This document shows positions 25,863 to 34,856 of a stretch of 64,000 nt of DNA, piece by piece (position 1 is the stretch's first letter; each line of letters opens with the position of its first letter). A model generated the notes under the pieces. The model had not been told where the DNA came from, ran no database searches, and worked only from the letters and a program-made list of their open reading frames with translations. The position numbers and the translations under genes were made by a program. Source of the stretch: Fimbriimonadales bacterium (lineage in GTDB: Bacteria; Armatimonadota; Fimbriimonadia; Fimbriimonadales; ATM1). Where the stretch lies: the NCBI GenBank assembly GCA_026129745.1, contig JAHCHL010000002.1:1-64000 (forward strand). The letters are read 5' to 3'.

Positions 25863-26657
25863 TCATTCCATTACCGATTCAAGGCCGACTACGAGGCCAT
25901 TCAGCGCCTTGCATTTGCGAATCGCGAGAAGCACTCCCTGCATAAACGAAGCACGATCCATGCTGTCATGTCGAATCGTCAGCACTTCACCGGGACCACC
26001 GAAGATGACCTGTTGGTGTGCGAGGAGTCCTGGAAGGCGGACGGAGTGAACCTGAACCCCTTTCACATTTCCCCCCCGCGCACCCTCAGCCTTTTGCACT
26101 TCGGTCGGGTCTTTCGATGGGTCGTCCGTTCTTGATTCTGCGATCAACTCCGCGGTTCGCATGGCCGTTCCGGATGGCGCGTCCGCCTTTTTGTTGTGGT
26201 GGAGTTCGATCACCTCGGCGTCTGGGAAGTACCTCGCGGCTTCTTTCGAAAACTTCATCATCAGGACCGCGCCGATTGCGAAGTTGGGAACGTAGAGTGC
26301 CGGGAGATTGGATTCTACGCTGGCGCGACGAATTGCATTCAGAGATTCGTCTGAGAGGCCGCTCGTGCCGATGATTGGGATCGCTCCGCTGTTGAGCGCA
26401 ACTGTCGCGTTCGCTTCTGCCGCGTTTGGGTGTGTAAAGTCAACGATGGCGTCGACGTTCTTGTCTGCAAGTGCAGACTGCAGGTTGGCTGTGACAACGA
26501 GGTCCGCGTTCGCAGCGCCAGCCCACTGCGAGACACTTTCTCCTGCGCCACTCTTGTCGACTGCGAAAGAGAGTTCCATGTCGTTTGCGTTGGCGACAGC
26601 CTTGCAGACTTCCCTTCCCATTCGTCCTGCTGCGCCGACCACTCCTACTCGCATCAT
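25863..26657 (-). CDS. dapB: 4-hydroxy-tetrahydrodipicolinate reductase
   Basis: The NAD(P)H-dependent reductase of the lysine/diaminopimelate pathway, needed for peptidoglycan. The 264-residue protein starts at the ATG at 26657, whose ATGA overlaps the stop of the upstream gene. The open frame extends further but that part is not DapB-like. The N-terminal nucleotide fold is VGVVGAAGRMGREV; the catalytic motif is ELHHNKKADAPSGTA, with the His-His and the Lys of the DapB signature. Length is typical (about 270). Confidence 0.93.
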   Translation of the reverse strand: MMRVGVVGAAGRMGREVCKAVANANDMELSFAVDKSGAGESVSQWAGAANADLVVTANLQSALADKNVDAIVDFTHPNAAEANATVALNSGAIPIIGTSGLSDESLNAIRRASVESNLPALYVPNFAIGAVLMMKFSKEAARYFPDAEVIELHHNKKADAPSGTAMRTAELIAESRTDDPSKDPTEVQKAEGARGGNVKGVQVHSVRLPGLLAHQQVIFGGPGEVLTIRHDSMDRASFMQGVLLAIRKCKALNGLVVGLESVME

Positions 26658-27268
26658 TGCGCTTTTCTCTCCATTCTTACGTTGTCCATAGCCATTCGCA
26701 CGGGAAGTCCATCTGCTGCGAACCAAGTTTTGTTTTGATCGATTTCGACCAAGTGCGCGGCAATCGTTCCGATCGAAGTAGAAAGTTGTTCTTCTCCGAC
26801 GTATCTTGCGGTCGTTTTCACCCATTTCAGTGCGCTCAAGTCGAATCGGTGGTATTCGTGTATGGCGCCTCGATTCGGAGTGATCGAAACGAACCATAGA
26901 TCGCTCGTCGAACGGATTTCGGCTTCGATCGGCGCGCCAATCGTCGTTTCACGGCTGCCGTTCTCGTCTTCGACTTTCAGTCTGGCGGTTCTTCCAATGA
27001 AGACGACGCTGATGGTCTTTGCACCTTGGGTTAGGACTTTTCGAATCGGCGTACCGTCAGAGGAGTATTCGTTTTCTTGGTTGACAATCGCTTTGCGTCC
27101 GTCCGGTGCGGACAATTCGATACGCTGAATTGCGATGTATCCTTTCGTTTCGCTCGCTTTTCTCACGATTGTCGCATTACCTGCCATGCGGTCGCCAACA
27201 AAAACGTCATAGTCCGCTTTCACTTCGCTGGGCAGTGCGGCCATGGCGGCGGCAATCAGGGTGAGCAT
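26654..27268 (-). CDS. exported protein of unknown function
   Basis: A 204-residue protein from the ATG at 27268, which places a signal peptide at the start (MLTLIAAAMAALPSEVKA, cleavage near residue 18). An in-frame TTG at 27286 is less likely. The mature part is beta-rich (many alternating hydrophobic strands), as in LolA/DUF3108-like periplasmic proteins, but I cannot assign a family. It overlaps dapB by 4 bp on the same strand and is divergent from the DUF554 gene. Confidence 0.65.
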   Translation of the reverse strand: MLTLIAAAMAALPSEVKADYDVFVGDRMAGNATIVRKASETKGYIAIQRIELSAPDGRKAIVNQENEYSSDGTPIRKVLTQGAKTISVVFIGRTARLKVEDENGSRETTIGAPIEAEIRSTSDLWFVSITPNRGAIHEYHRFDLSALKWVKTTARYVGEEQLSTSIGTIAAHLVEIDQNKTWFAADGLPVRMAMDNVRMERKAQ

Positions 27269-27310
27269 TTTTGGTGTGTACCCCAAAACCGAGCGTGTAA
27301 ACTCCGCGGA

Positions 27311-27997
27311 ATTCGCGGGACTATCCTCAACGTGACGACGGTGGTCGCCGGCAGTCTGATTGGGCTGGCGGTCGGTTCGGGGTTACCCGAAGACTATCGT
27401 CATTTGGCTCAAGCGGCCATCGGCATCGGCACATTGGCGATGTCGATCAAGATGCTGCTCGAGACGAAGAACATCCTCATTCCGATTGGTTCGCTGATTT
27501 TCGGGGTTCTGTTGGGTCACCTAATCGGAATTCAGGCCGGCGTCGATGCGTTGGGGGCGTGGGCGAAAGAGGCGTTCGGAAGCTCGTCGGACACGTTTCA
27601 GGAGGCGTTTGTTTCGACCAGCATTTTGTTTTGCGTTGGTCCTCTTACGCTGCTAGGGTGTTTGGAGGATGGACTCGAAGGAAAGATCCGGCTGCTTTCC
27701 CTCAAGTCGATGTTGGATGGGATCACTTCTTTGTTCGTCGCGGCATCGCTGGGAGTTGGCGTTATGCTTTCAGCTGGAACGGTGTTGATTGTCCAAGGCT
27801 CGCTGACCTTGCTTGCGAAAAAGCTTCGACCGCTTTTGGAAGCTCGCCACATCATTGACGAGATGTCCGCAACCGGCGCACTGATTTTGGTTACGATCGG
27901 ATTAAAACTGATTCAGGTTACCGACTTGCCTTCCGCAGACTTCTTGCCGGCTTTAGTGTTTGCGGCAATCGCTGCGAAGTTGTTTCCACCTAAGTGA
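27311..27997 (+). CDS. DUF554 family integral membrane protein
   Basis: About 228 residues with several membrane segments and the DUF554 start pattern G-T-I-L-N-V followed by AGSLIGL, then VGPLTLLGCLEDGL and a long hydrophobic C-terminus. Function in the family is unknown; a transport role is often supposed. The expected N-terminus corresponds to an ATT codon at 27311, a rare initiator; the first conventional starts are GTG at 27332 or 27341, which would trim conserved residues. No in-frame start with a clear ribosome site is visible. It converges with the methyltransferase gene and overlaps it by 8 bp. Confidence 0.8.
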   Translation: MRGTILNVTTVVAGSLIGLAVGSGLPEDYRHLAQAAIGIGTLAMSIKMLLETKNILIPIGSLIFGVLLGHLIGIQAGVDALGAWAKEAFGSSSDTFQEAFVSTSILFCVGPLTLLGCLEDGLEGKIRLLSLKSMLDGITSLFVAASLGVGVMLSAGTVLIVQGSLTLLAKKLRPLLEARHIIDEMSATGALILVTIGLKLIQVTDLPSADFLPALVFAAIAAKLFPPK

Positions 27998-28811
27998 TTC
28001 TCACGCTGTGTTCTTTCATGGGCACACCATGTCCCACCCAAATGTATTGCAGCTTTTGCGAGACTTCTTCTACTAACAAATGCGATCTAAGTAGGTCTGT
28101 AAACTCTTCGCGTGTGAACCGTGTGTAGTGCAGACCGCCTTTGTGCACTCCACTCTTGTCTTTCCGCATGGCAGCGAACAAATCGTATGAGTAGCCGGAA
28201 AGTGCAATTCCTCCCGTCGCCTTGCACACTCTGGCCATTTCTGCGAGCATCTCATGAGCTGCCGTTTGCTGTTCGAGATGCGCGATGAGCTGCGCGCTGA
28301 AGACTTTTGAAAACGAGTCTGCCGCAAATGGAAGCTTAAGCGGATCGCATCGCACCCACGACGTGTATCGATAGCCAGCGTTGCGAATTCTATCCCGACA
28401 GATTTGCAAATTCTCGAAAGAGATGTCTGCGCAAACATGGCGTTGCGGAATCTGTGTGAAGTGCATGGAAAGGCGACCTCTTCCGCATCCGACTTCGAGC
28501 AGCCAATCTTCTCCCGACAATTCGACTGCGTTTCTGAACGCTGAGATTTCGAAGGGCGAAAAGAGTTTGGTCAAAAACCCCGTTTCCAGTTCGAGCGATC
28601 GCGCTTTCCATGGATTTGGATCTGGAACGCCTTTCGATGGTTGCGACGGCATGAGTTCCGCGATGTATTCACGAATCGGAAACTGTCTTCCGCCGGTCTT
28701 GCTGGTCAACGTTCCTTCGACAATTTGATTGTCGTGATCGTCGCGAATCGCAAGATCGAGTTCGGAGCCTGTGTCGGGGCACCTGAGGAGGGGTATGACG
28801 TCCTTATCCAT
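27990..28811 (-). CDS. SAM-dependent methyltransferase with Trm112-like N-terminus
   Basis: A 273-residue protein. The first ~60 residues (LLRCPDTGSELDL...GRQFPIREYIAELMP) match the small Trm112/YcaR-like domain often fused to methyltransferases. The class I methyltransferase core has motif I LLEVGCGRGRLSMHF, motif II around VCADIS and motif IV-like FSKVFSAQLIAHL. The substrate is not evident. It lies 27 bp after dxs in the waaA-dxs operon. Confidence 0.82.
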   Translation of the reverse strand: MDKDVIPLLRCPDTGSELDLAIRDDHDNQIVEGTLTSKTGGRQFPIREYIAELMPSQPSKGVPDPNPWKARSLELETGFLTKLFSPFEISAFRNAVELSGEDWLLEVGCGRGRLSMHFTQIPQRHVCADISFENLQICRDRIRNAGYRYTSWVRCDPLKLPFAADSFSKVFSAQLIAHLEQQTAAHEMLAEMARVCKATGGIALSGYSYDLFAAMRKDKSGVHKGGLHYTRFTREEFTDLLRSHLLVEEVSQKLQYIWVGHGVPMKEHSVRIT

Positions 28812-28838
28812 TTGCGCGTTTGCCTGCCGGGTACACGC

Positions 28839-30740
28839 TCATCTCATGGATCGCTGGTTGCAGAGCGACGCGGCCCGTTCGACGATTTTCGCCGGCGTGA
28901 GTCCAATTTCCTCCAAGAGTTCGTTTTGCGATCCGTGTTCGATGAATCGGTCGGGCAAGGCAAGCGTGTCGATATGAACTTGCGAGAGGCCGTTTTCTCG
29001 AAGGAGCGCTGCGATGGCTTCCCCTATTCCTCCCGGTTTGGCGTTTTCTTCAGCGACAATCATTCGTCCGGTTTTCCGTGCGAGCTCGATAATCGCGTCT
29101 GCGTCGAGGGGTTTTGCGAATCGAGCGTTGAAGACGGCGGCATCGACGCCTTGTTTGCTCAGTTCGAGGGCTGCTTTATGACCCATTGCCACGGTGCTGC
29201 CGTATCCGATTAGGGCGATGTCGGAGCCTTCTTTGATCAGCTCTCCTTTGCCTAAGCGGATCGGAGTTCTCGATTCGGGGAGCGTGTCATCTGCGGCACC
29301 TCTCGGATAGCGCACGGCGATTGGAGCTTCGGAATAGTCCATTGCAAACCGAATCATTTCTGCCAGTTCCGTCGTGTCGCGTGGCGCTGCGATGACCATG
29401 TTCGGAATGAACATCAAGTAACTGATGTCGAATGCTCCGTGATGCGTCGCTCCGTCTGCGCCAACCAATCCACCTCGATCCATAAAGAAACGCACCGGTA
29501 GGTTTTGGATCGCGACGTCGTGCAACACTTGGTCGTATCCGCGCTGCAGGAACGTGCTGTATATTGCGCATGCAGGCTTGAGTCCGCCCGCTGCGAGGCC
29601 GGCACAAAACGTGACTGCATGCTGCTCTGCGATGCCGACGTCGAAATATTGGTTTGGCAATTCTTTGCTGAACTTTGTTAGTCCGGTTCCATCCGGCATC
29701 GCCGCCGTAATCGCGACAATCTCCGGGTCTTCTTTCGCGAGTGCAAGGATCGTATCGCCAAAGACTTGCGTGTAGCTGACCGGGCCAGCCGACTTCGGCA
29801 TTTCGCACAGGTCTGGGTCGAATGGGACGACACCGTGCCATTTGCGCGCGTCTTCTTCGGCAACTTCGTAGCCTTTTCCTTTGACCGTGATGCAATGGAC
29901 AAAGACCGGGCCTTTCAAATCGCGGACGTTCGCGAAGACATCGAGCAACACGTCGAGGTTGTGGCCGTCAATCGGTCCGATGTATTGGAAACCAAGCTCT
30001 TCGAAAATTGCGCCTGTGTCTTCCGGTGCAAAATAATGTGTGACGGAATGTTTCATTCCGGACGCGGCCTTTTGAATCGCTTTGGGAAATCTTTCGACGA
30101 ATTTTTTCGCGGTTTCTTCTGCCGATGCGAACCACGGGCGGCTTCTCAGTTTTGCGAAGTGGTGAGTCAATGCGCCGACATTTTCTGCAATCGACATTTT
30201 GTTGTCGTTTAGGACGACCGTGATATCTGTGTTAAGTTGCGCAGCGTTGTTGAGCGCTTCCCAGGCCATGCCTCCCGTCATCGCGGCATCGCCGCTAATT
30301 GCGACGACGCGCTCAGTAGTCTTTAGCCTATCTCTCGCCACGGCATATCCGAGCGCTCCAGAGATTGCGGTGCAGGCGTGGCCGGCCCCCCAATGATCGT
30401 GTTCGCTTTCGCACATCCTTAAGAAGCCGCTGATGCCGCCGTACTTTCTGAGGCCATCGAACTTATCGAGCCTGCCGGTTAGGAGCTTGTGAGGATAAGC
30501 CTGGTGTCCAGTGTCCCAACAGACTTTGTCTGGTGGGATTTTATAAGTCGCATAGAGCGCGACGGTCAGCTCGACGGTTCCGAGGTTGCTCGCGAAGTGC
30601 CCGCCGGTCTTGCTGACGTTGTCGAGTATCGCTTGGCGAACCTCGCCCGCGAGCTGCTTGAGCTGCTGCCGGTCCAAGTCATGGAGTTGGGCAGGCGATT
30701 GGATTTGGCTAAGGATGGGGTAGCGAGACTCGCCGCTCAT
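28839..30740 (-). CDS. dxs: 1-deoxy-D-xylulose-5-phosphate synthase
   Basis: A thiamine-diphosphate enzyme that joins pyruvate and glyceraldehyde 3-phosphate in the first step of the MEP isoprenoid pathway. The 633-residue protein starts at the ATG at 30740 with AGGAG upstream. Motifs seen: HQAYPHKLLTGR, the ThDP site GDAAMTGGMAWEALNNAA...VVLNDNKMSI, and the transketolase-type DVGIAEQHAVTFCAGLA and DRGGLVGADGATHHG. Length is typical (about 620). It starts 10 bp after waaA. Confidence 0.96.
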   Translation of the reverse strand: MSGESRYPILSQIQSPAQLHDLDRQQLKQLAGEVRQAILDNVSKTGGHFASNLGTVELTVALYATYKIPPDKVCWDTGHQAYPHKLLTGRLDKFDGLRKYGGISGFLRMCESEHDHWGAGHACTAISGALGYAVARDRLKTTERVVAISGDAAMTGGMAWEALNNAAQLNTDITVVLNDNKMSIAENVGALTHHFAKLRSRPWFASAEETAKKFVERFPKAIQKAASGMKHSVTHYFAPEDTGAIFEELGFQYIGPIDGHNLDVLLDVFANVRDLKGPVFVHCITVKGKGYEVAEEDARKWHGVVPFDPDLCEMPKSAGPVSYTQVFGDTILALAKEDPEIVAITAAMPDGTGLTKFSKELPNQYFDVGIAEQHAVTFCAGLAAGGLKPACAIYSTFLQRGYDQVLHDVAIQNLPVRFFMDRGGLVGADGATHHGAFDISYLMFIPNMVIAAPRDTTELAEMIRFAMDYSEAPIAVRYPRGAADDTLPESRTPIRLGKGELIKEGSDIALIGYGSTVAMGHKAALELSKQGVDAAVFNARFAKPLDADAIIELARKTGRMIVAEENAKPGGIGEAIAALLRENGLSQVHIDTLALPDRFIEHGSQNELLEEIGLTPAKIVERAASLCNQRSMR

Positions 30741-30750
30741 TGAAGTTCTC

Positions 30751-31989
30751 CTATTGTACGCCTTCGGCGATGGCCTTGGCATAAAGTAAGGACGCTCCTC
30801 TGCGGGTTTGTATGAGGGCTTTCGCCTTCTCCGCCATGGAATTTCGCAATTCTGGTTCGTTCAGAAGCTTTTGAACGTAGTTTTCGAGTTCGGCGGGGGT
30901 CTTGGCGACCGAGAGCGCTCCGGCTTGGATGGCGTCCTGGAACGGCTCTTGGAAATTGGCCATGTTCGGGCCGCAGATCACTGGGCAGCCGGCCGCCAGT
31001 GGTTGGATGATGTTCTGTCCACCCAATTTGTCGAATCCGCCTCCGACGATGGCGAGAGTCGCCCCGCTGTAAGCTGATGAGAGCTCGCCATAGGTGTCGA
31101 GAATGAGCAGTTTGGCGTCGTTCTCGGCTTTCGACCTGAGACCTGGTTGGAATCCTCGGTCCCTGGCTTTTTGGATGATCGATGCAGATCGTTCGATGTG
31201 TCGAGGGGCAAAAATGATGCGTGAGTCTATATTTCTGAGTGCATCGAGAATGAAGTCTTCTTCGAAATCGCCGCGCGCGCTGCCGACGACGATGAGTGAC
31301 TCGTTCGGATTCATGTTCAGTTCTTCGCGCAGCGATTTGGAGGGCGTTGTTCCTGCTTCATCGTATTTGCTGTTTCCGATCACTTCAGCGCTTCGCGCTC
31401 CGAGCATGAGGATGCGATCTCGGTCGTGTTCAGTTTGCATCAAGCAACGGTCGACATTGCGAAGCACTGCCTTGTAAAAGAATTTGATCTTCTGCGAACT
31501 GCTGAAACTGCGTTCTGAGACTCGTCCGTTGACAATCATGGTCTTTGCACCGTACCGCTTTGCGAAATGCAAGAAGTTGAGCCAAAGCTCGGTTTCCATG
31601 ATTGCGACGACATCCGGTTTGACGGACGCGATCGCTCTCTTGCATGCAAAGGACAAATCGATTGGGAAGTAGTGCAGATTATCGACTGTGTTGCCAACAA
31701 GCGATTGCGCCATCTCGTGTCCTGTGCTGGTCGTTGTGGTGAGAACGACTTCAATCGTCGGATCGGTCTCTTTCAAAGCCGCGAGAATCGGCCTCGCTGC
31801 GACTACTTCGCCAACGCTGACTGCATGCACCCAAACTCGTGGCCGATCACTTTTCGGTGGAATAGTGTAGTGGCCGAGCCTTTCTTCCCAATTTGGCGGG
31901 CTTTGGCGTTTTCGTGCTCTGGAGATCATCCACGGAATCCAGATCGGCGCAAGCAGGAAGATAAAGACGTTGTAGATGATTCGTGTCAT
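30751..31989 (-). CDS. waaA: 3-deoxy-D-manno-octulosonic acid (Kdo) transferase
   Basis: A GT30-family enzyme that adds Kdo to lipid A precursors at the inner membrane. The 412-residue protein has one N-terminal membrane anchor (IIYNVFIFLLAPIWIPWMI), the family stretch WVHAVSVGEVVAARPI and the METELWLN motif containing the catalytic acidic residue region. The C-terminal nucleotide-sugar half includes GGGFDKLGGQNIIQPLA. Its presence indicates an LPS-type outer membrane. It overlaps the upstream DUF374 gene by 4 bp. Confidence 0.93.
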   Translation of the reverse strand: MTRIIYNVFIFLLAPIWIPWMISRARKRQSPPNWEERLGHYTIPPKSDRPRVWVHAVSVGEVVAARPILAALKETDPTIEVVLTTTTSTGHEMAQSLVGNTVDNLHYFPIDLSFACKRAIASVKPDVVAIMETELWLNFLHFAKRYGAKTMIVNGRVSERSFSSSQKIKFFYKAVLRNVDRCLMQTEHDRDRILMLGARSAEVIGNSKYDEAGTTPSKSLREELNMNPNESLIVVGSARGDFEEDFILDALRNIDSRIIFAPRHIERSASIIQKARDRGFQPGLRSKAENDAKLLILDTYGELSSAYSGATLAIVGGGFDKLGGQNIIQPLAAGCPVICGPNMANFQEPFQDAIQAGALSVAKTPAELENYVQKLLNEPELRNSMAEKAKALIQTRRGASLLYAKAIAEGVQ

Positions 31990-32639
31990 GCAAATCCCAA
32001 CTCGCGCTCTGCTTCGTTTTGTAGTTCGGTCAAGACGGTTTCAAGTCGGGAAGCGATTTGTTCCAACTGCTCTTCGGTGGAATCCTTTGGCACACGTATC
32101 GGTTCTCCAATGACGATCAACCCTTTCGCGAACGGCAGCGGGATCATGTATCGGTCCCAACTGTTGAAGAGTTTGCGCGGCCTCGCGCTTGCCCCTGCTG
32201 GGATGATCGCTGCATGGCCTTTTTGTGCGAGCCAAAGGATTCCGCGCTGCACTTTTTGCGACGGTCCGCGCGGGCCGTCGGGAGTGAATACGAACGTGTC
32301 GCCGTTTCTGAGGATTCTCGCGCATTCGACGGCCGCTCTGGCTCCGCCTCTTCCTGTGCTTCCTCGCACTGTTCGGAAACCGAAGCGGCGAAAGATTCCG
32401 TTTTGCATTTCGCCATCGCGCGAGTGGCTGATGAGCGCCCACCAGTTTCGATTTCTAAACATGAGCGCAGCGAGAAACGTTCTTCCGTGCCAGCCAGCGA
32501 CAATTCGCCCTCCTTCGCAGTTTTCGATGTGCTCCCAGCCCTTTACTTTGACTCTGAGCGTGAAGCCGATGAGACGTGCGAGTGAGTAAATGGCAGCGGC
32601 GAAGAATTTAGGTCGAACGCCTCGCCACCAGGCTCGCAT
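31986..32639 (-). CDS. DUF374 lysophospholipid acyltransferase family protein
   Basis: A 217-residue protein with the DUF374 patterns GRIVAGWHGRTFLAAL, ALISHSRDGEM and FTPDGPRGPSQKVQRG; the HxxxxD-like element is the His-Gly region and the later SHSRDG. Such proteins are predicted acyltransferases of lipid A or phospholipids. It precedes waaA with an ATGA overlap, supporting a role in LPS lipid assembly. Confidence 0.85.
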   Translation of the reverse strand: MRAWWRGVRPKFFAAAIYSLARLIGFTLRVKVKGWEHIENCEGGRIVAGWHGRTFLAALMFRNRNWWALISHSRDGEMQNGIFRRFGFRTVRGSTGRGGARAAVECARILRNGDTFVFTPDGPRGPSQKVQRGILWLAQKGHAAIIPAGASARPRKLFNSWDRYMIPLPFAKGLIVIGEPIRVPKDSTEEQLEQIASRLETVLTELQNEAERELGFA

Positions 32640-32676
32640 GGCGCGAGTTTAGCAGAGCGGACGTCTATATATTGTT

Positions 32677-33606
32677 GTGTCAACGATTAGGCTGATTCTT
32701 GCGATTGCGGTGATCACTTGCTCCGGTTGCGCTCAGGTTACAAAGGGCGCTGAGCCAAAACCGGAGTCGAAACCAAACCCTTTTGCCTATGACGGTCGCG
32801 CGGCGCTCGAGCCAATCGTCGGCGAACCGGCAAGGAAGTCTGGCTACTTAGAATATAAGTTCAGCATTCTGGGAGCGGATGGCCGCGTTCCGGGCGTTTT
32901 GACCGTGCCAAGGGATATAAACGAGAAGCCTCCGGTGATTTTGTTGCTGCACGGAATGGGCGGAAAGAAGGAGGACTTGACCGCGGTGGCGGCGATGGCG
33001 GCGGCTGCCGGTTATGCGACAGTCGCGATCGACGCGCCGATGCACGGCGAGCGAGCGGTTTCTGGGAAAGCGATTCTCGATCCCGATCCTATCGTGACGC
33101 GGAAACATTGGGTGCAGGCGATCGTCGACTGGAGGCGGACGATTGATTTCTTAGAGACACGAACCGACGTCGATTCGAATCGAATCGTTTTGCTGGGAGC
33201 GAGCATGGGAGGCATGATGGGTTCTCTGCTCGCAGGCACCGACGAACGCGTCGATGCGGCCGCGTTGCTCATCGCCGGGGGGGATTGGAAGGCGCTATTT
33301 CGTGAGAGCGAGCATGACAGTATTCGCGTTTTGGATGGTCAAGACCCGGCAGCAGTCGAAGCACTTGTCGACAGGCACATGAAGGATATCGATCCGGTCG
33401 AGTGGGTTGGGCGGATTTCTCCGCGTCCAGTTCTATTCGTCAACGGCACGAAGGACACGATCATTCCGAAGGCTTCTGCGGAGGCTTTGATCAACGCCGC
33501 GAAGGAGCCGAAGGAGGTCATTTGGGATCCTGTAGCGCACACGATCTCGCCGTTGCGGTTGCCGACGATCCTGGATTGGATCAAGACTCACACGCCGAAA
33601 TCGTAG
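32677..33606 (+). CDS. alpha/beta hydrolase, predicted lipoprotein
   Basis: A 309-residue protein whose N-terminus (LILAIAVITCSGCAQ) is a lipoprotein signal with lipobox SGC. The fold is an alpha/beta hydrolase: oxyanion stretch LLLHGMGG, nucleophile elbow GASMGG, and a likely acid and His in VNGTKD and VAHTI near the end. It belongs to the dienelactone hydrolase/acyl-peptidase-like group, with substrate unknown. The GTG start has only a weak ribosome site and a TATATT box a few bases upstream, so a leaderless transcript is possible. Confidence 0.82.
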   Translation: MSTIRLILAIAVITCSGCAQVTKGAEPKPESKPNPFAYDGRAALEPIVGEPARKSGYLEYKFSILGADGRVPGVLTVPRDINEKPPVILLLHGMGGKKEDLTAVAAMAAAAGYATVAIDAPMHGERAVSGKAILDPDPIVTRKHWVQAIVDWRRTIDFLETRTDVDSNRIVLLGASMGGMMGSLLAGTDERVDAAALLIAGGDWKALFRESEHDSIRVLDGQDPAAVEALVDRHMKDIDPVEWVGRISPRPVLFVNGTKDTIIPKASAEALINAAKEPKEVIWDPVAHTISPLRLPTILDWIKTHTPKS

Positions 33607-34532
33607 GGTTTCGAGAAGGCCCCTTGTTCGGTGACGATGTGGTCGATTAGGGTCGCTGGGGTCACGTCGAATGCCGGGTTCCACGCGGGAGTCCCTTTGG
33701 GGGCAACGCGGTGTCCCGCAACTTCGAGCAGCTCGGCGGGGTCCCGCTCTTCGATTGGGATTTCTTCGCCTGTTGGTGTGTTTGGATCGATGGTCGAAGT
33801 CGGGGCGGCGATTGCGAATGGAACTTTGTGCGCGTTTGCAGCAAGGGCGAGTGAGTACGTGCCAATTTTGTTTGCGGTGTCTCCGTTTCTCGCGATTCGA
33901 TCGGCGCCAGCGACGACAAACTGTGCTCCATGCGTTTTCATGAATGCCGCTGCTGCGCCGTCAGGTATGACGCGAAACGGAATGCTGTCTTGGATGCATT
34001 CCCACGCTGAGAGTTTTAGGCCCTGCTGTCGTGGGCGCGTTTCACAAAGAATCGCTTCGCGCAACTTGCCTTGGCGATGCAAGACTCTGATTATGCCAAG
34101 CGCGGTTCCAATGCCTGGCGTCGCCAATGATCCTGTATTGCAGATTGTTATAACCGTTGCGTTTCCTTCGATCAACGATGCACCGAAATTGCCGATCGCC
34201 TCGTTCGCTGCGCGTTCTTCTTCAGAGATTCGATGCGCTTCTTGCAGCGGGTCCTTCGAGTTTGCGACACGATCGAGCGCATGAAATAGATTGACTGCCG
34301 TCGGGCGCGTCGAAGCAAGTCCTTGTTTTGCAACAGGGTCATTATCAGCAAGGGCAAGTCCATATGCAGCGGCGACACCGATGAGCGGCGCGCCGCGAAC
34401 CGCCATGGAGGAGATCGCTTCGGCGACTTGCTTCCAGTCGGACGCTTCGATCCATCGCTCTTCATCTGGGAGGAGGCGCTGGTCGAGGATCATGAGGCTG
34501 CCGTTATGCCAGTGGACAGGATCGAGGTTCAC
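33588..34532 (-). CDS. mtnA: S-methyl-5-thioribose-1-phosphate isomerase
   Basis: This methionine-salvage enzyme converts methylthioribose 1-phosphate to methylthioribulose 1-phosphate. Choosing the GTG at 34532 gives 314 residues beginning like the family (WHNGSLMILDQRLLP). Motifs: MAVRGAPLIGVAAAYG, CNTGSLATPGIGTALG (catalytic Cys region), ETRPRQQG, and VVAGADRIARNGDTANKIGTY with the catalytic Asp. The frame is open upstream but unrelated to the family. Its 3' end overlaps the hydrolase gene by 19 bp. Confidence 0.93.
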   Translation of the reverse strand: MNLDPVHWHNGSLMILDQRLLPDEERWIEASDWKQVAEAISSMAVRGAPLIGVAAAYGLALADNDPVAKQGLASTRPTAVNLFHALDRVANSKDPLQEAHRISEEERAANEAIGNFGASLIEGNATVITICNTGSLATPGIGTALGIIRVLHRQGKLREAILCETRPRQQGLKLSAWECIQDSIPFRVIPDGAAAAFMKTHGAQFVVAGADRIARNGDTANKIGTYSLALAANAHKVPFAIAAPTSTIDPNTPTGEEIPIEERDPAELLEVAGHRVAPKGTPAWNPAFDVTPATLIDHIVTEQGAFSKPYDFGV

Positions 34533-34619
34533 TTTGCCAGGATACCGGAAGAATGTTTTGACGCAGATTTGCGCAAAAAACTGTACTAAGCCCTGCCGAA
34601 TGTGCCATAACTTGAAGCG

Positions 34620-34856
34620 ATGGCCGACCTGGGATCCGCTGGAAAGCTTTTGATCTTCGCCGGAGCTTGCCTGGCGGCGGTTGGCGGTCTTATGTTGCTT
34701 GCGGAGAGGGTGCCGGGACTGAGGCTTTTTCGATTGCCTGGCGACATTCACATCGAGCGCGACGGCATGTCGATTTATTTTCCGATCGTTTCGATGCTTG
34801 TGATCAGCGCGATCGCCACTTTGGTTTTCATTCTGTTTGGGTGGTTGCGAAAGTGA
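34620..34856 (+). CDS. DUF2905 family small membrane protein
   Basis: A 78-residue protein with two transmembrane helices (LLIFAGACLAAVGGLMLLA and IVSMLVISAIATLVFILFG) flanking the family signature FRLPGDIHIERDGMSIYFPI. Function is unknown, but DUF2905 genes often sit near queA and ruv genes, and here queA is two genes downstream. Its stop overlaps the GTG of the next gene. Confidence 0.88.
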   Translation: MADLGSAGKLLIFAGACLAAVGGLMLLAERVPGLRLFRLPGDIHIERDGMSIYFPIVSMLVISAIATLVFILFGWLRK

